Below, in pieces: positions 32,527 through 40,911 of a DNA stretch of 64,000 nt. The stretch lies in contig NZ_JACBZT010000001.1 in the NCBI RefSeq assembly GCF_013408985.1, forward strand, positions 4,915,197 to 4,979,196. The letters are read 5' to 3'. A program made the translations under genes and the position numbers. The notes beneath the pieces are model-generated. The model had not been told where the DNA came from and searched no databases. It saw only the letters and a list, made by a program, of their open reading frames with translations. Positions within the stretch are counted from its first letter, which is position 1. Every line of letters begins with the position of its first letter. This DNA is from Petropleomorpha daqingensis. Its GTDB lineage: Bacteria > Actinomycetota > Actinomycetes > Mycobacteriales > Geodermatophilaceae.

Positions 32527-33927
32527 TCAGAGCCCGGCCGCCTCGAGGGCGTGCAACCACACCTCGGCGACCGTGGGGAACGCGGGAACGGCGTGCCGCA
32601 GCTCGTCGAGCGGCACGCGGGCGGCCACGGCAACGGTCGCCGAGTGCAGCAGCTCCTGGACGCCGCTGCCGGTGATCGTGGCGCCGACCAGCACCCCGGC
32701 GTCCTCGTCGACGACCAGCCGCGTGGTGCCGGCCAGCCCCTCGCCGAGCACGTAGGACCCGGGTACGTCGCCGGTGCCGACGTCGATCACCCGGACGGCC
32801 ACGCCCCGCGCGCGGGCCTCGGAAGCGGTGAGCCCGACCGCGCACACCTGCGGATCGGTGAAGGTGACGCGGGAGACGACGTCCCGGCTGGCCCGGTCGC
32901 GCACGTCGCGCCCGGTGATCACGTCGGCGGCGACCCGCGCCTGGTACTTGCCCATGTGCGTCAGGGGCGCGAGGCCGGTGCAGTCCCCGACGGCGAACAA
33001 CCAGCCGTCGGGGACGCCGACCGCGCGCAGCCGGTCGTCCACCGCGACCGGCCGTCCGGGCTCCAGCCCGACCGTCTCCAGCCCCACGTCCGCCGTCCGG
33101 GGGCGGCGGCCGGCCGCGACGAGCACCTCGTCGGCGACCACCTCCTCGCCGCTGTCGAGCGTCGCCCGCACCGGACCGTCGGTGCCGTCCCGGCGGGCGG
33201 CGGCCAGCCGGGTGCCCAGCCGGACGGCGATGCCCTCCCGCTCGAACGCGGCGAGCACCTCCTCGCCGGCGAAGGGCTCCTCCCGGGCCAGCAGCCGGGG
33301 GGCGCCCTCGACCACCGTCACCTCCGCGGCGCCCAGCCGGCGGAACGCCTGGGCCAGCTCGAGGCCCACCGCACCGCCGCCCAGGACGAGCAGCCGCGCC
33401 GGCACCTCCTTGGCCGCGGTCGCCGTCCGGTTGTCCCACGGGTGGACCTCCGCCAGCCCCGGAACCGGAGGCAGCACCGCGCTCGAGCCGGTGGCGAGCA
33501 CCACCGCGCGGCGCGCGCTCACCGCCGGTCCGCCGTCCACCGCGGCGCGGCGCGGACCGGCCAGCCGGCCGGAACCGCGCAGCAGCCCGATCCCGTGCTC
33601 GGCGAGCCAGCGCTCCTGCCCGCCGTCGTCCCAGGAGGAGGTCATGTAGTCGCGCCGCGCGAACGCGGCCGCGACGTCGACGGGTCCGTCCGCCGCCGCG
33701 GCGGCGCCCGGGACCCGTCGGGCGGCGGCCAGCACGTCGCCGGGCCGCAGCAGGGTCTTGCTGGGGATGCAGCCCCAGTAGGAGCACTCGCCGCCCACCA
33801 GCTCCGCCTCCACCAGGACGACGGACAGCCCGCGATCGGCGCAGCGGCCGGCCGCCACCTCCCCGGCGGGGCCACCACCGACCACGACGACGTCGACCTC
33901 GAGCTCGGCGGATTCGGAAGCGGACAC
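32527..33927 (-). CDS. Pyridine nucleotide-disulfide oxidoreductase (lipoamide dehydrogenase/mercuric reductase-like)
   Basis: This 466-residue flavoprotein binds FAD (VVVVGGGPAGEVAAGRCADR, about 12-31) and has the redox disulfide GGECSYWGCIPSK (CxxxxC, about 43-55). The NAD(P) fold is LLVLGGGAVGLELAQAFRRL, and the second FAD motif is WLFAVGDCTGLAPLTHMGKY. The interface His-Glu pair expected near the C-terminus is not evident (HSATVAVAARV and AFPTVAEVWLHA), so it may be a reductase of unknown substrate rather than a true lipoamide dehydrogenase. It is divergent from a GH15 gene across a palindrome at 33977-33992. Confidence 0.9.
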   Translation of the reverse strand: MSASESAELEVDVVVVGGGPAGEVAAGRCADRGLSVVLVEAELVGGECSYWGCIPSKTLLRPGDVLAAARRVPGAAAAADGPVDVAAAFARRDYMTSSWDDGGQERWLAEHGIGLLRGSGRLAGPRRAAVDGGPAVSARRAVVLATGSSAVLPPVPGLAEVHPWDNRTATAAKEVPARLLVLGGGAVGLELAQAFRRLGAAEVTVVEGAPRLLAREEPFAGEEVLAAFEREGIAVRLGTRLAAARRDGTDGPVRATLDSGEEVVADEVLVAAGRRPRTADVGLETVGLEPGRPVAVDDRLRAVGVPDGWLFAVGDCTGLAPLTHMGKYQARVAADVITGRDVRDRASRDVVSRVTFTDPQVCAVGLTASEARARGVAVRVIDVGTGDVPGSYVLGEGLAGTTRLVVDEDAGVLVGATITGSGVQELLHSATVAVAARVPLDELRHAVPAFPTVAEVWLHALEAAGL

Positions 33928-33976
33928 GGGACCTCCTCGGCAGTCGCTGCTCCCGCTGTCCCCCCGCCCGCAGCAG

Positions 33977-33992
33977 CGTTACGCGCGTAACG
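33977..33992. promoter_or_regulatory. 16-bp perfect palindrome in a divergent promoter
   Basis: CGTTACGCGCGTAACG is fully self-complementary, 50 bp from the flavoprotein start and 54 bp from the GH15 start. It resembles a TetR-type operator in size and symmetry. No regulator gene adjoins it. Confidence 0.5.
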
Positions 33993-34045
33993 GCAGCCGC
34001 GCCGCGACGACTGCAGAGGCACGACCGCCGACCCCGGGAGTCCCC

Positions 34046-35875
34046 ATGAGCGCCACCCCCATCGCCGACCTCGCCTTCCTCTCCGACCGGCACTCCTGCG
34101 CGCTGGTCGACCGGGCCGGCACGGTCGAGTGGCTCTGCTTCCCCCGCTTCGACGGCCCGGCCGTGTTCGCCCACCTGCTGGACGACGACGCCGGGCACTG
34201 GTCGGTGCGTCCGGAAGCCGAGGGGACGACGACCCGCCGCTACGCCGGGCGCTCGCTGGCGCTGGAGACGACGTTCCGCACCGCGGAGGGCGAGTTCGTG
34301 CTCACCGACGCCCTGGGCCTCGGTCCGGACAACGACGGCCACCGCCTGGGCACCGACGTGCCGCACGTGCTGGTCCGCCGCCTGTCCTGCACGTCCGGGG
34401 CGGTCGACGTGCTGGTCGACTACCGGCCGCGCCCCGAGTACGGGCTGATCGTCCCTCTGCTCTCGCACCTCGACGGCGGAGTCGCCGCCCGCGGTGGCGC
34501 CGACTGGCTGGTCCTCACCCTGCCCGTGGCGGCGGATCTCCACGACGGCCGGGCCACCGCGCGGATCCACCTGGAGGCCGGCGACGTCGTCCACCTGGCG
34601 CTGCAGCGCAGCACCCTCGGCGACGCGGTACCCGCCCACGTGTGGGCGCAGGACGAGCTCGCCGCGCTGCTCGACCGCACGCTCGCCTCGTGGGAGTCCT
34701 GGTGCAGCCTGCACCAGTCCTACGACGGGCCCTGGGCCGACCTCGTCCACCTCTCCGGACGGGTGCTGCAGGGCCTGTCGTACCAGCCCAGCGGCGCCGT
34801 CGTCGCCGCCGGGACGACGTCCCTGCCCGAAGGCGTCGGCGGCGAGCGGAACTGGGACTACCGCTACGCCTGGGTGCGCGACGCCAGCTTCACGATGGAG
34901 GCGCTCTGGGTGGCGGCCTGCCCGGACGAGGCCGAGGACTTCTTCGGCTTCATGACGACGGCCGGCGCCGGGGGCATCGGCCCGGACGAGTCGCTGCAGA
35001 TCATGTTCGGCGTCGGCGGAGAGCATGACCTGAGCGAGCGCACCCTGGACCACCTGCGCGGCTGGCGGGACAGCCGGCCGGTCCGCGTGGGCAACGGCGC
35101 GTGGGCCCAGCGGCAGGTCGACGTCTACGGCGAGCTGCTCGGCGCGGCCGCGCGGCTGGCCGACCAGCTGCCCGCGCTGGACGAGGAGACCCGCTGGTTC
35201 CTCGCCTCGTGCGCCGACACCGCGGCTGTCCGCTGGCGCGACCGCGACCAGGGCATCTGGGAGGTGCGCGGCGAGCCGCAGCACTTCCTCTACTCCAAGG
35301 TCATGTGCTGGGTGGCGCTGGACCGGGCGATCGCGCTGGCCCCGCAGCTGCGCTGCGAGCACCGGGTCGACGAGTGGCAGAAGGTCCGGGAGGAGATCGC
35401 CGACGCCGTCCTGCAGCAGGGCTGGAGCGAGGAGGCCGGCGCCTTCACCCAGTACTTCGGCTCGACGGCGCTGGACGCGTCGAACCTGATGATGCCGATC
35501 GTCGGCTTCCTGCCGGCCGACGACCCCCGGATGCTGGCCACGATCGACGCGATCGCCGACCGGCTGACCGACGAGCGCGGCCTCGTCTACCGCTACCGCA
35601 CCGAGGAGGGCGTCGACGGGCTGGCCGGCGAGGAGGGCACCTTCCTGCTCTGCACGTTCTGGCTGGCCCAGGCGCTGGCGCTGGCCGGGCAGGTCGAGCG
35701 CGCCCGCGCGGTGTTCGAGGGCGCGGCGTCCTTCGCCAACGATCTCGGCCTGCTGTCCGAGGAGGTCGACCCGGAAAGCGGCGAGCTCCTGGGCAACGTC
35801 CCGCAGGCGTTCAGCCACATCGGGCTGGTGAACGCCGCGTGGGCGATCGACCAGGCCGAGCGGTCCGGGCGATGA
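34046..35875 (+). CDS. Glycoside hydrolase family 15 protein (glucoamylase / trehalase type)
   Basis: This 609-residue cytoplasmic enzyme has an N-terminal beta-sandwich (about 1-230; PIADLAFLSDRHSCALVDRA, VEWLCFPRFDGPAVFAHLLD) and an (alpha/alpha)6 barrel. Landmarks are NWDYRYAWVRDASFTMEALW (about 271-290), WAQRQVDVYGELLG with its conserved Glu, and EEGTFLLCTFWLAQALALAG with the second catalytic Glu near the end. Actinobacterial members of this layout have been shown to be trehalases, so that is the favoured role. It follows the palindrome at 33977-33992. A second, divergent GH15 gene lies at 60326. Confidence 0.92.
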   Translation: MSATPIADLAFLSDRHSCALVDRAGTVEWLCFPRFDGPAVFAHLLDDDAGHWSVRPEAEGTTTRRYAGRSLALETTFRTAEGEFVLTDALGLGPDNDGHRLGTDVPHVLVRRLSCTSGAVDVLVDYRPRPEYGLIVPLLSHLDGGVAARGGADWLVLTLPVAADLHDGRATARIHLEAGDVVHLALQRSTLGDAVPAHVWAQDELAALLDRTLASWESWCSLHQSYDGPWADLVHLSGRVLQGLSYQPSGAVVAAGTTSLPEGVGGERNWDYRYAWVRDASFTMEALWVAACPDEAEDFFGFMTTAGAGGIGPDESLQIMFGVGGEHDLSERTLDHLRGWRDSRPVRVGNGAWAQRQVDVYGELLGAAARLADQLPALDEETRWFLASCADTAAVRWRDRDQGIWEVRGEPQHFLYSKVMCWVALDRAIALAPQLRCEHRVDEWQKVREEIADAVLQQGWSEEAGAFTQYFGSTALDASNLMMPIVGFLPADDPRMLATIDAIADRLTDERGLVYRYRTEEGVDGLAGEEGTFLLCTFWLAQALALAGQVERARAVFEGAASFANDLGLLSEEVDPESGELLGNVPQAFSHIGLVNAAWAIDQAERSGR

Positions 35876-35972
35876 CCGCCGATCCGGGACCTCGGTCCCT
35901 GACGCGTCCTCGTGCCACCGCCCAGGATGTCGGGTGCCATCCGCCGTCCCCTCCGTGGCGAGGAGCAGCAGC

Positions 35973-36689
35973 ATGCGGCAGCCCGAGCCGAGTGCGCCGG
36001 CGGTCGCCGCGGCCCTGCTCGAGGGCGGTAGCCCCGGGCAGGCGGTGCTGCTCGAGCGGTTGCGCGCCGGGGACCGCACCGCCTTCGCCGAGCTGGTGGA
36101 CGCCTGGTCGCCGGTGCTCCTCCGCGTCGCCCTGCTGCACGTCTCGACCCGCGCCTCCGCCGAAGAGGTCGTGCAGGACACGTGGCTGGCCGTGATCGGC
36201 CAGCTGGACCGGTTCGAAGGGCGCTCCTCCCTGCGGACGTGGGTCTTCCGGATCCTGGAGAACCAGGCCCGCACGCGGGGGGTCCGCGAGGCGCGGGCCG
36301 TGCCGTGGTCGTCGGCCTTCCCCGATCAGGCGGAGGACACCGGCCCCACCGTGGACCCGCGGCGCTTCCGCGGCCCCGACGACCGCTGGCCCGGCGGCTG
36401 GACGCCCGCGGGGCGACCGGCCGGCTGGGAGCCGCCCCCGGAGGACGCCGCCGTGGCGGCCGAGATCCGCCGCGAGCTCCGGGCGGCCCTCGACGAGCTG
36501 CCCGAGCGTCAGCGCACCGTGGTCGAGCTGCGCGACGTGCACGGCCTGTCGTCCGAGGAGATCTGCGCGACGCTGGGCCTCAGTCCCGGCAACCAGCGGA
36601 TACTCCTGCACCGGGGACGTGCCCGGCTCCGGGCCCGGCTGGAGGACGTGTACCGCAGCGCCTCGGGGGAAGGAGCGCGTCGTGGCTGA
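35973..36689 (+). CDS. ECF-family RNA polymerase sigma factor
   Basis: This 238-residue sigma factor has region 2 (about 35-100; RAGDRTAFAELVDAWSPVLL, EEVVQDTWLAVIGQLDRFEG) and region 4 (about 160-220; LDELPERQRTVVELRDVHGL, SSEEICATLGLSPGNQRILL). A Pro/Trp-rich linker of some 50 residues (RRFRGPDDRWPGGWTPAGRP) separates them, longer than usual. ATG 35973 follows GAGGAGC. The gene overlaps the anti-sigma factor by 8 bp, the typical arrangement for a co-expressed pair. Confidence 0.92.
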   Translation: MRQPEPSAPAVAAALLEGGSPGQAVLLERLRAGDRTAFAELVDAWSPVLLRVALLHVSTRASAEEVVQDTWLAVIGQLDRFEGRSSLRTWVFRILENQARTRGVREARAVPWSSAFPDQAEDTGPTVDPRRFRGPDDRWPGGWTPAGRPAGWEPPPEDAAVAAEIRRELRAALDELPERQRTVVELRDVHGLSSEEICATLGLSPGNQRILLHRGRARLRARLEDVYRSASGEGARRG

Positions 36690-36975
36690 CCTGCCGACGC
36701 CCCGGCCCGGGGACCACGACGTCCTCACCATCGCCTGCCGCGAGTTCGTCGAACTGGTCACCGAGCACCTCGAGGGCACCCTGCCGGACGCCGTCGAGCA
36801 GGCGATCGCCGAGCACCTCGAGCTGTGCGAGCCCTGCGTCGTCTACCTGGAACAGGTGCGCAGCACCGCCCGGGCGCTGCGCACCCTGCCGGAGCCGACG
36901 TTGCCTCCGGCGGCCCGGGAGAGGTTGCTCGACGTCTTCACGGCCCTCCACGGCCGGGAGGGCTCAGCGGGGTGA
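36682..36975 (+). CDS. Zinc-finger anti-sigma factor (zf-HC2 / ZAS type)
   Basis: This 97-residue protein has the zinc-binding anti-sigma pattern: His/Cys in IACREFVELVTEHLEG, then HLELCEPCVVYLEQ with HxxxCxxC (about 50-57). No membrane segment follows, so it is a soluble anti-sigma factor, possibly redox-sensitive through its zinc thiols. GTG 36682 lies within the last codons of the sigma gene. The stop overlaps the convergent gene by 12 bp. Confidence 0.88.
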   Translation: MADLPTPRPGDHDVLTIACREFVELVTEHLEGTLPDAVEQAIAEHLELCEPCVVYLEQVRSTARALRTLPEPTLPPAARERLLDVFTALHGREGSAG

Positions 36976-37572
36976 GTGCAGCACCGGCCGGCGCAGGTCG
37001 AAGAACTGGGTCTCCCCCACGCTGAGCGAGCCCATCTCCTGCATGGCCTCGGCGAACTCCGCCGGCGGCTCCTGGCCCTCGGCGGCGCGCGCCTCCTCCT
37101 CGGAGGTGAAGTAGACGACCTGGGTCCACCGGCCGTCGGGGGCGCCGATCATCACCGAGCCGAGCACGTCCGGGCGGTACTTCGCCATCAGGTCCGGCGG
37201 CAGCTCGGCCATGATCTTGCGGGCGCGGTCGGCGTCGGTGACCCGGCCCTGCATCACCTGCACGAACCCTGCCTGCGCGGGGTCGCCCGCCAGCTCGACG
37301 AGGACGTCCTCGCTGTCCATGAAGGTGACGTCCTCCAGCGAGCGGCTGGTCTCCTCCCACCACCGGCCCTGCTCGGGCCGGTCGGAGTTGCGCCGCGCCG
37401 CCTCGGCCGACTCGAACCGCGCGACGACGACGAACCGGCCGTCGTCGGTCGTCCCGGCCGTGCTGCCGAGCCAGCCGGTCGCGCCGGGCGCCAGCTCCGC
37501 CACCCACCGGTCGCTGGCCCTCTTGATCCCCTCCAGGTCCGACGTCCTGCCCTGGATGACCTGAGCGAACAT
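36964..37572 (-). CDS. Tandem ABM-like domain protein, uncharacterised
   Basis: This 202-residue protein consists of two similar halves. Each starts with an F..V.QG strand (MFAQVIQGRTSDLEGIK and GFVQVMQGRVTDADRARK) and ends in a W-T-x-VVYF- or RFVVVARF-type strand: FVVVARFESAEAARR and WTQVVYFTSEEEARAA. This is the dimeric ferredoxin-like (ABM) fold, duplicated in one chain, with a possible acceptor pocket between the halves. Function is unknown. It is divergent from a cupin gene with the palindrome 37643-37658 between them. Confidence 0.72.
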   Translation of the reverse strand: MFAQVIQGRTSDLEGIKRASDRWVAELAPGATGWLGSTAGTTDDGRFVVVARFESAEAARRNSDRPEQGRWWEETSRSLEDVTFMDSEDVLVELAGDPAQAGFVQVMQGRVTDADRARKIMAELPPDLMAKYRPDVLGSVMIGAPDGRWTQVVYFTSEEEARAAEGQEPPAEFAEAMQEMGSLSVGETQFFDLRRPVLHSPR

Positions 37573-37642
37573 GGCGAGCCTCCAGCCGTCTCGGCGCTTC
37601 GGGCCCCCGTGGGAGGGCTGACGCTACGACCGTCGGTGAAGT

Positions 37643-37658
37643 TGGGGCAATTGCCCCA
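37643..37658. promoter_or_regulatory. 16-bp perfect palindrome in the divergent ABM/cupin promoter
   Basis: TGGGGCAATTGCCCCA is fully symmetrical. It lies 70 bp before the ABM-like gene and 67 bp before the cupin gene. Its size and symmetry are like LuxR-type boxes, and a LuxR-type HTH protein is encoded 0.5 kb downstream (38155), making that protein a candidate binder. Confidence 0.5.
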
Positions 37659-37724
37659 CGCGCGGCGCGTGCCGCTCTTCCTAGCGTCGCTCCCGCACGG
37701 GGACAGGGACGCGAGGAGCGCACC

Positions 37725-38099
37725 ATGGCACGCATCTCTCCGGACACGCCGGAGCTGGTCGACGAGGGCATCGTCGAGGTCCGCACGGCCGAGCTCGGCG
37801 GCTACACCGTGGACTTCCTGACGATCAAGCAGCAGTTCGACATGTCCGACATGCTCAGGGGCCTGCCGGGCGACCAGTGCCACTGCCCGCACTGGGGTGT
37901 GGTGACCCGCGGCGCCATGACGGTCCGCTACGCCGACCACGAGGAGACCGCTCGCACCGGCGACGTCTACTACATGCCGCCCGGGCACGTCCCCGCGTTC
38001 GAGGTCGGCACCCAGCTGATCATGTTCAGCCCGACGGAGGACGTGCAGGCGACCGACGAGGCCATCAAGCGCAACCTGGCGGCGCTGCAGGGCGCCTGA
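37725..38099 (+). CDS. Small cupin-domain protein
   Basis: This 124-residue protein has a cupin core: MLRGLPGDQCHCPHWGVVTR (Cys/His in the place of the usual HxH), YADHEETARTGDVYYMPPG and HVPAFEVGTQLIMFSPTE. The metal-site order is H-x-W rather than H-x-H, so metal binding is uncertain. It lies 55 bp before the HD-GYP-LuxR gene and after a palindromic operator candidate, so it may be its target or partner. Confidence 0.82.
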   Translation: MARISPDTPELVDEGIVEVRTAELGGYTVDFLTIKQQFDMSDMLRGLPGDQCHCPHWGVVTRGAMTVRYADHEETARTGDVYYMPPGHVPAFEVGTQLIMFSPTEDVQATDEAIKRNLAALQGA

Positions 38100-38154
38100 G
38101 CACGTGCCGCCCGGCGTAGCCTCCGCGCGCACGGGGTCGCGCTGGGGGTGACCG

Positions 38155-39714
38155 GTGACAGTTCGCAACCCGTGCCGGGAGCTGCGGCTGGCCGAGCTGG
38201 TGGCCGCGCTCTCGCTCGGCGTGGACCTGGGCTTCGACCAGCCGATGGAGCACGTGCTGCGCCAGTGCGTGATCTCGCTGCGGCTGGCCGACCGCCTCCA
38301 GCTCGGTGAGGACGAGCGCTCGACGCTCTACTACACGGCGCTCATGGTGAACGTCGCCTGCCACTCGGACGCCCACGAGCAGGCCAAGTGGTTCGGCGAC
38401 GACATCGCGATGAAGGCGGGGAAGTACCGGCACGACGGCCGGAGCCTGCGGGGTCTCGCGGCGGGCCTCCGGACGATCGGCGCCGGCCACCCGCCGTGGG
38501 ACCGGCTGCGGATCGGCCTGGAGTTCGCGCTGGGCGGGTTCCGCGAGGTCGACGCGATGATCGAGCGGCACGCCGCGCTGGCCCGCGGTCTGGCCGCCGA
38601 GCTCGGGCTCGACGACGCGACCCAGCGGGCCGTCGCGGCCTCCTACGAGCGGTGGGACGGGCGCGGGTGGCCCGCTGGGCTGCGCGGCGACCAGATCCCG
38701 CTCGCGGCGCGGATCTCCCAGTTCGCCGAGTACATCGAGGTCGCGCAGCGCGTGGGCGGCCCCGAGGCGGCGACGGCGCTGGCCCGCGAGCGCGCCGGCC
38801 GGCAGTTCGACCCCCACCTGGCCGCCACGCTGACCGGGGATCCCGACGGTCTGCTCGCCGGGCTGGACACCGCGCGCTCCTGGGACGTCGTGCTCGAGGC
38901 CGAGCCGGCGTTGCGCCGGCGCCTGCGCGGCGACGCCGTCGACGAGGCCCTCGCGACGGTCGCGGACTTCGTCGACCTCAAGTCCCCGTACACCCTGGGC
39001 CACTCGCGCGCCGTGGCCGACCTCGCCGCCGACGCCGCGCGCCTCGCGGGCATGGCGGACGACGAGGTCACCGACCTGCGCCGCGCCGGGCTGGTGCACG
39101 ACCTCGGCCGGCTCGGGGTGTCCAACGCCATCTGGGACAAGCCGGGCCCGCTCGGCGCCGGGGAGTGGGAGCGGATCCGGCTGCACCCCTACTTCACCGA
39201 GCGGATCCTCTGCCAGTCGCCCGCGCTGGCCCCGCTGGGCGCCGTCGCCGTCCAGCACCACGAGCGGCTCGACGGCTCGGGCTACCCGCGCGGCCTGCGT
39301 GGCGGCGCGATCTCGCCGCAGGCACGATTCCTTGCCGTGGCCGACACCTACCGGACGCTGCGCGAACCGCGGCCGCACCGCGAGGCGCTCACCGCCGACG
39401 CCGTGGCGGTCCGGCTGAGCCGGGACGCCCGCGAGGGGCGGCTCGACGCCGACGCGGTCGAGGCGACCCTCACCGCCGCCGGGCACCGTGCGACCGCCCG
39501 GCACAGCCGCCCGGCCGGGCTCTCGGCGCGGGAGATCGAGGTGCTGCGCCTGGTGGCACAGGGGCTGTCCAGCCGGCAGATCGCCGACCGGCTCGTGCTC
39601 TCCCCCAAGACCGTCCGCAACCACACCGAGCACATCTACGCGAAGACCGGGGCGGTCAACCGGGTCGCGGCGAGCCTGTTCGCCGTCCAGCACGGCCTGC
39701 TGCCGGTCGATTGA
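38155..39714 (+). CDS. HD-GYP-domain protein with a C-terminal LuxR-type helix-turn-helix
   Basis: This 519-residue protein joins two domains seldom found together. The N-terminal half (about 1-230) contains a degenerate HD-GYP copy (SYERWDGRGWPAGLRGDQIP). The central half (about 265-435) has an intact HD-GYP: LVHDLGRLGVSN (HD), QHHERLDGSGYPRGLRG (HHE...GYP), so it may hydrolyse c-di-GMP or a similar nucleotide. The C-terminus (about 450-519) is a LuxR HTH (LSAREIEVLRLVAQGLSSRQ, PKTVRNHTEHIYAKTG). It would act as a regulator that senses or degrades a cyclic nucleotide. A paralogue is at 46147. GTG start. Confidence 0.9.
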   Translation: MTVRNPCRELRLAELVAALSLGVDLGFDQPMEHVLRQCVISLRLADRLQLGEDERSTLYYTALMVNVACHSDAHEQAKWFGDDIAMKAGKYRHDGRSLRGLAAGLRTIGAGHPPWDRLRIGLEFALGGFREVDAMIERHAALARGLAAELGLDDATQRAVAASYERWDGRGWPAGLRGDQIPLAARISQFAEYIEVAQRVGGPEAATALARERAGRQFDPHLAATLTGDPDGLLAGLDTARSWDVVLEAEPALRRRLRGDAVDEALATVADFVDLKSPYTLGHSRAVADLAADAARLAGMADDEVTDLRRAGLVHDLGRLGVSNAIWDKPGPLGAGEWERIRLHPYFTERILCQSPALAPLGAVAVQHHERLDGSGYPRGLRGGAISPQARFLAVADTYRTLREPRPHREALTADAVAVRLSRDAREGRLDADAVEATLTAAGHRATARHSRPAGLSAREIEVLRLVAQGLSSRQIADRLVLSPKTVRNHTEHIYAKTGAVNRVAASLFAVQHGLLPVD

Positions 39715-39716
39715 CG

Positions 39717-40454
39717 GTGGCAGCCGCCGAACTCGCGTTCCTGGTCGTCGCGGGGCTGGTCGCCGGGGTGCTCGGCACCGGCGGCGGCATCACCTCGCTG
39801 GTCTCCTACCCGGCGCTGCTGGCGGTCGGCCTGCCGCCGCTGACCGCCGACGTCGCGAACCTCGTCGCGCTGGTCGCGTGCTGGCCGGGTTCGGCGCTGA
39901 CCTCGCGGCGGGAGCTGGCCGGCAGCGGCCGGTGGCTCGCCCGCGGGCTGCCGCTGGCCGCGGTGGGGGCCGCCGGCGGGGCGGTGCTGCTGCTCACGAC
40001 GCCGTCGGGGCTGTTCGAGCGGCTGGTCCCGTTCCTGCTGGCGGTCGGCTCGCTGGCACTGCTCGCTCAGCCCGTGCTGACCCGGCGGTGGCACGCCCGC
40101 CGCGGCCAGGCGCTGGCGCTGCCGATCGTCACCGCCGTCTCGGTCTACTCGGGTTACTTCGGCGCCGGCGCGGGCGTGCTGCTGCTCGCGACGCTGCTCG
40201 TGCTCGTCGACGAGCGGCTGCCGGAGGCGAACGCGGTCAAGAACATGCTCAACGGGGCGGCGACGGTGGCCGCCGCGGTGGTGCTCGTGGTCGCCGGGCC
40301 GGTCGACTGGGCGGCGGTGGTGCCGCTGGCCGCGGGGCTGTTCGCCGGCGCCCTCCTCGGGCCGGTCGTCGTCCGGCACCTGCCGGCGACGGTCGTGCGG
40401 GTGGCCGTGGCCGCGCTCGGGCTGGGCCTGGCGGTCGAGCTGGCCTTCCGCTGA
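39717..40454 (+). CDS. TauE/SafE-family sulfite/organosulfur exporter-like permease
   Basis: This 245-residue membrane protein has about eight hydrophobic helices with two family signatures, GVLGTGGGITSLVSYPALLA near the N-terminus and GYFGAGAGVLLLATLLVLVD in the second half. Both are the TauE/SafE repeats (GxGGG). GTG 39717 is the chosen start; TTG 39711 is an alternative that overlaps the preceding stop. It lies 2 bp after the HD-GYP-LuxR gene and may be co-transcribed. Substrates in the family are sulfite, sulfoacetate and other anions. Confidence 0.9.
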   Translation: MAAAELAFLVVAGLVAGVLGTGGGITSLVSYPALLAVGLPPLTADVANLVALVACWPGSALTSRRELAGSGRWLARGLPLAAVGAAGGAVLLLTTPSGLFERLVPFLLAVGSLALLAQPVLTRRWHARRGQALALPIVTAVSVYSGYFGAGAGVLLLATLLVLVDERLPEANAVKNMLNGAATVAAAVVLVVAGPVDWAAVVPLAAGLFAGALLGPVVVRHLPATVVRVAVAALGLGLAVELAFR

Positions 40455-40464
40455 GGCGAGTGGC

Positions 40465-40773
40465 TCAGCGCGTCAGCGCCAGGCAGTTCCAGCACAGCGG
40501 CCACTGCACCGTCCCGGCGTCGGGCCAGCCGAACACCGACGGGTCCAGCAGGGCGACCGGCGCACCGCACCGCGCCTGCCCGGTGAGGACGCCGTCGTCC
40601 GCGACGGCGTGCAGCCGTCCCACCGGCAGGACGACGGCGCGTCCGGCCCAGGTCGCCGGCTCGACGGCCTCCGCACCGGCGGCCCAGCCGCCGCTGCGGC
40701 AGTGCACGCACGCGGGCGGACCCACCGGCTGCCCGGGCTGCTCCGCCGAGCGATCAGCCGCTTCCGAACTCAT
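40465..40773 (-). CDS. Small uncharacterised cysteine-containing protein
   Basis: A 102-residue protein from ATG 40771-40773 (MSSEAADRSAEQ). It has two CxxC pairs, CVHC (about residue 22) and CWNC near the C-terminus, and one lone Cys between them (ARCGAP), a pattern that could hold zinc. There are no membrane segments. Similar small proteins occur in related actinobacteria, but I can name no family. It is convergent with the TauE gene. Confidence 0.5.
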   Translation of the reverse strand: MSSEAADRSAEQPGQPVGPPACVHCRSGGWAAGAEAVEPATWAGRAVVLPVGRLHAVADDGVLTGQARCGAPVALLDPSVFGWPDAGTVQWPLCWNCLALTR

Positions 40774-40911
40774 GAGCGAACCGTGACGCGCCCGTCCGGA
40801 ACGATAAAGGGCCGGAAGTCCCTTCCGCTGCGGGGCGTGCGGTCGCGCGTTCCACCGTGACCTCCCGCGTGTCACAGCCTCTCGGGCCGCCGCCGCGCGC
40901 ACGATGACGAG

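Noticed and set aside
30776-36274. A very long open frame on the minus strand across several genes
   Set aside because: High-GC codon bias leaves antisense and out-of-frame reading frames open. The protein is of low complexity (Arg/Gly/Pro-rich) and covers well-supported genes on both strands.
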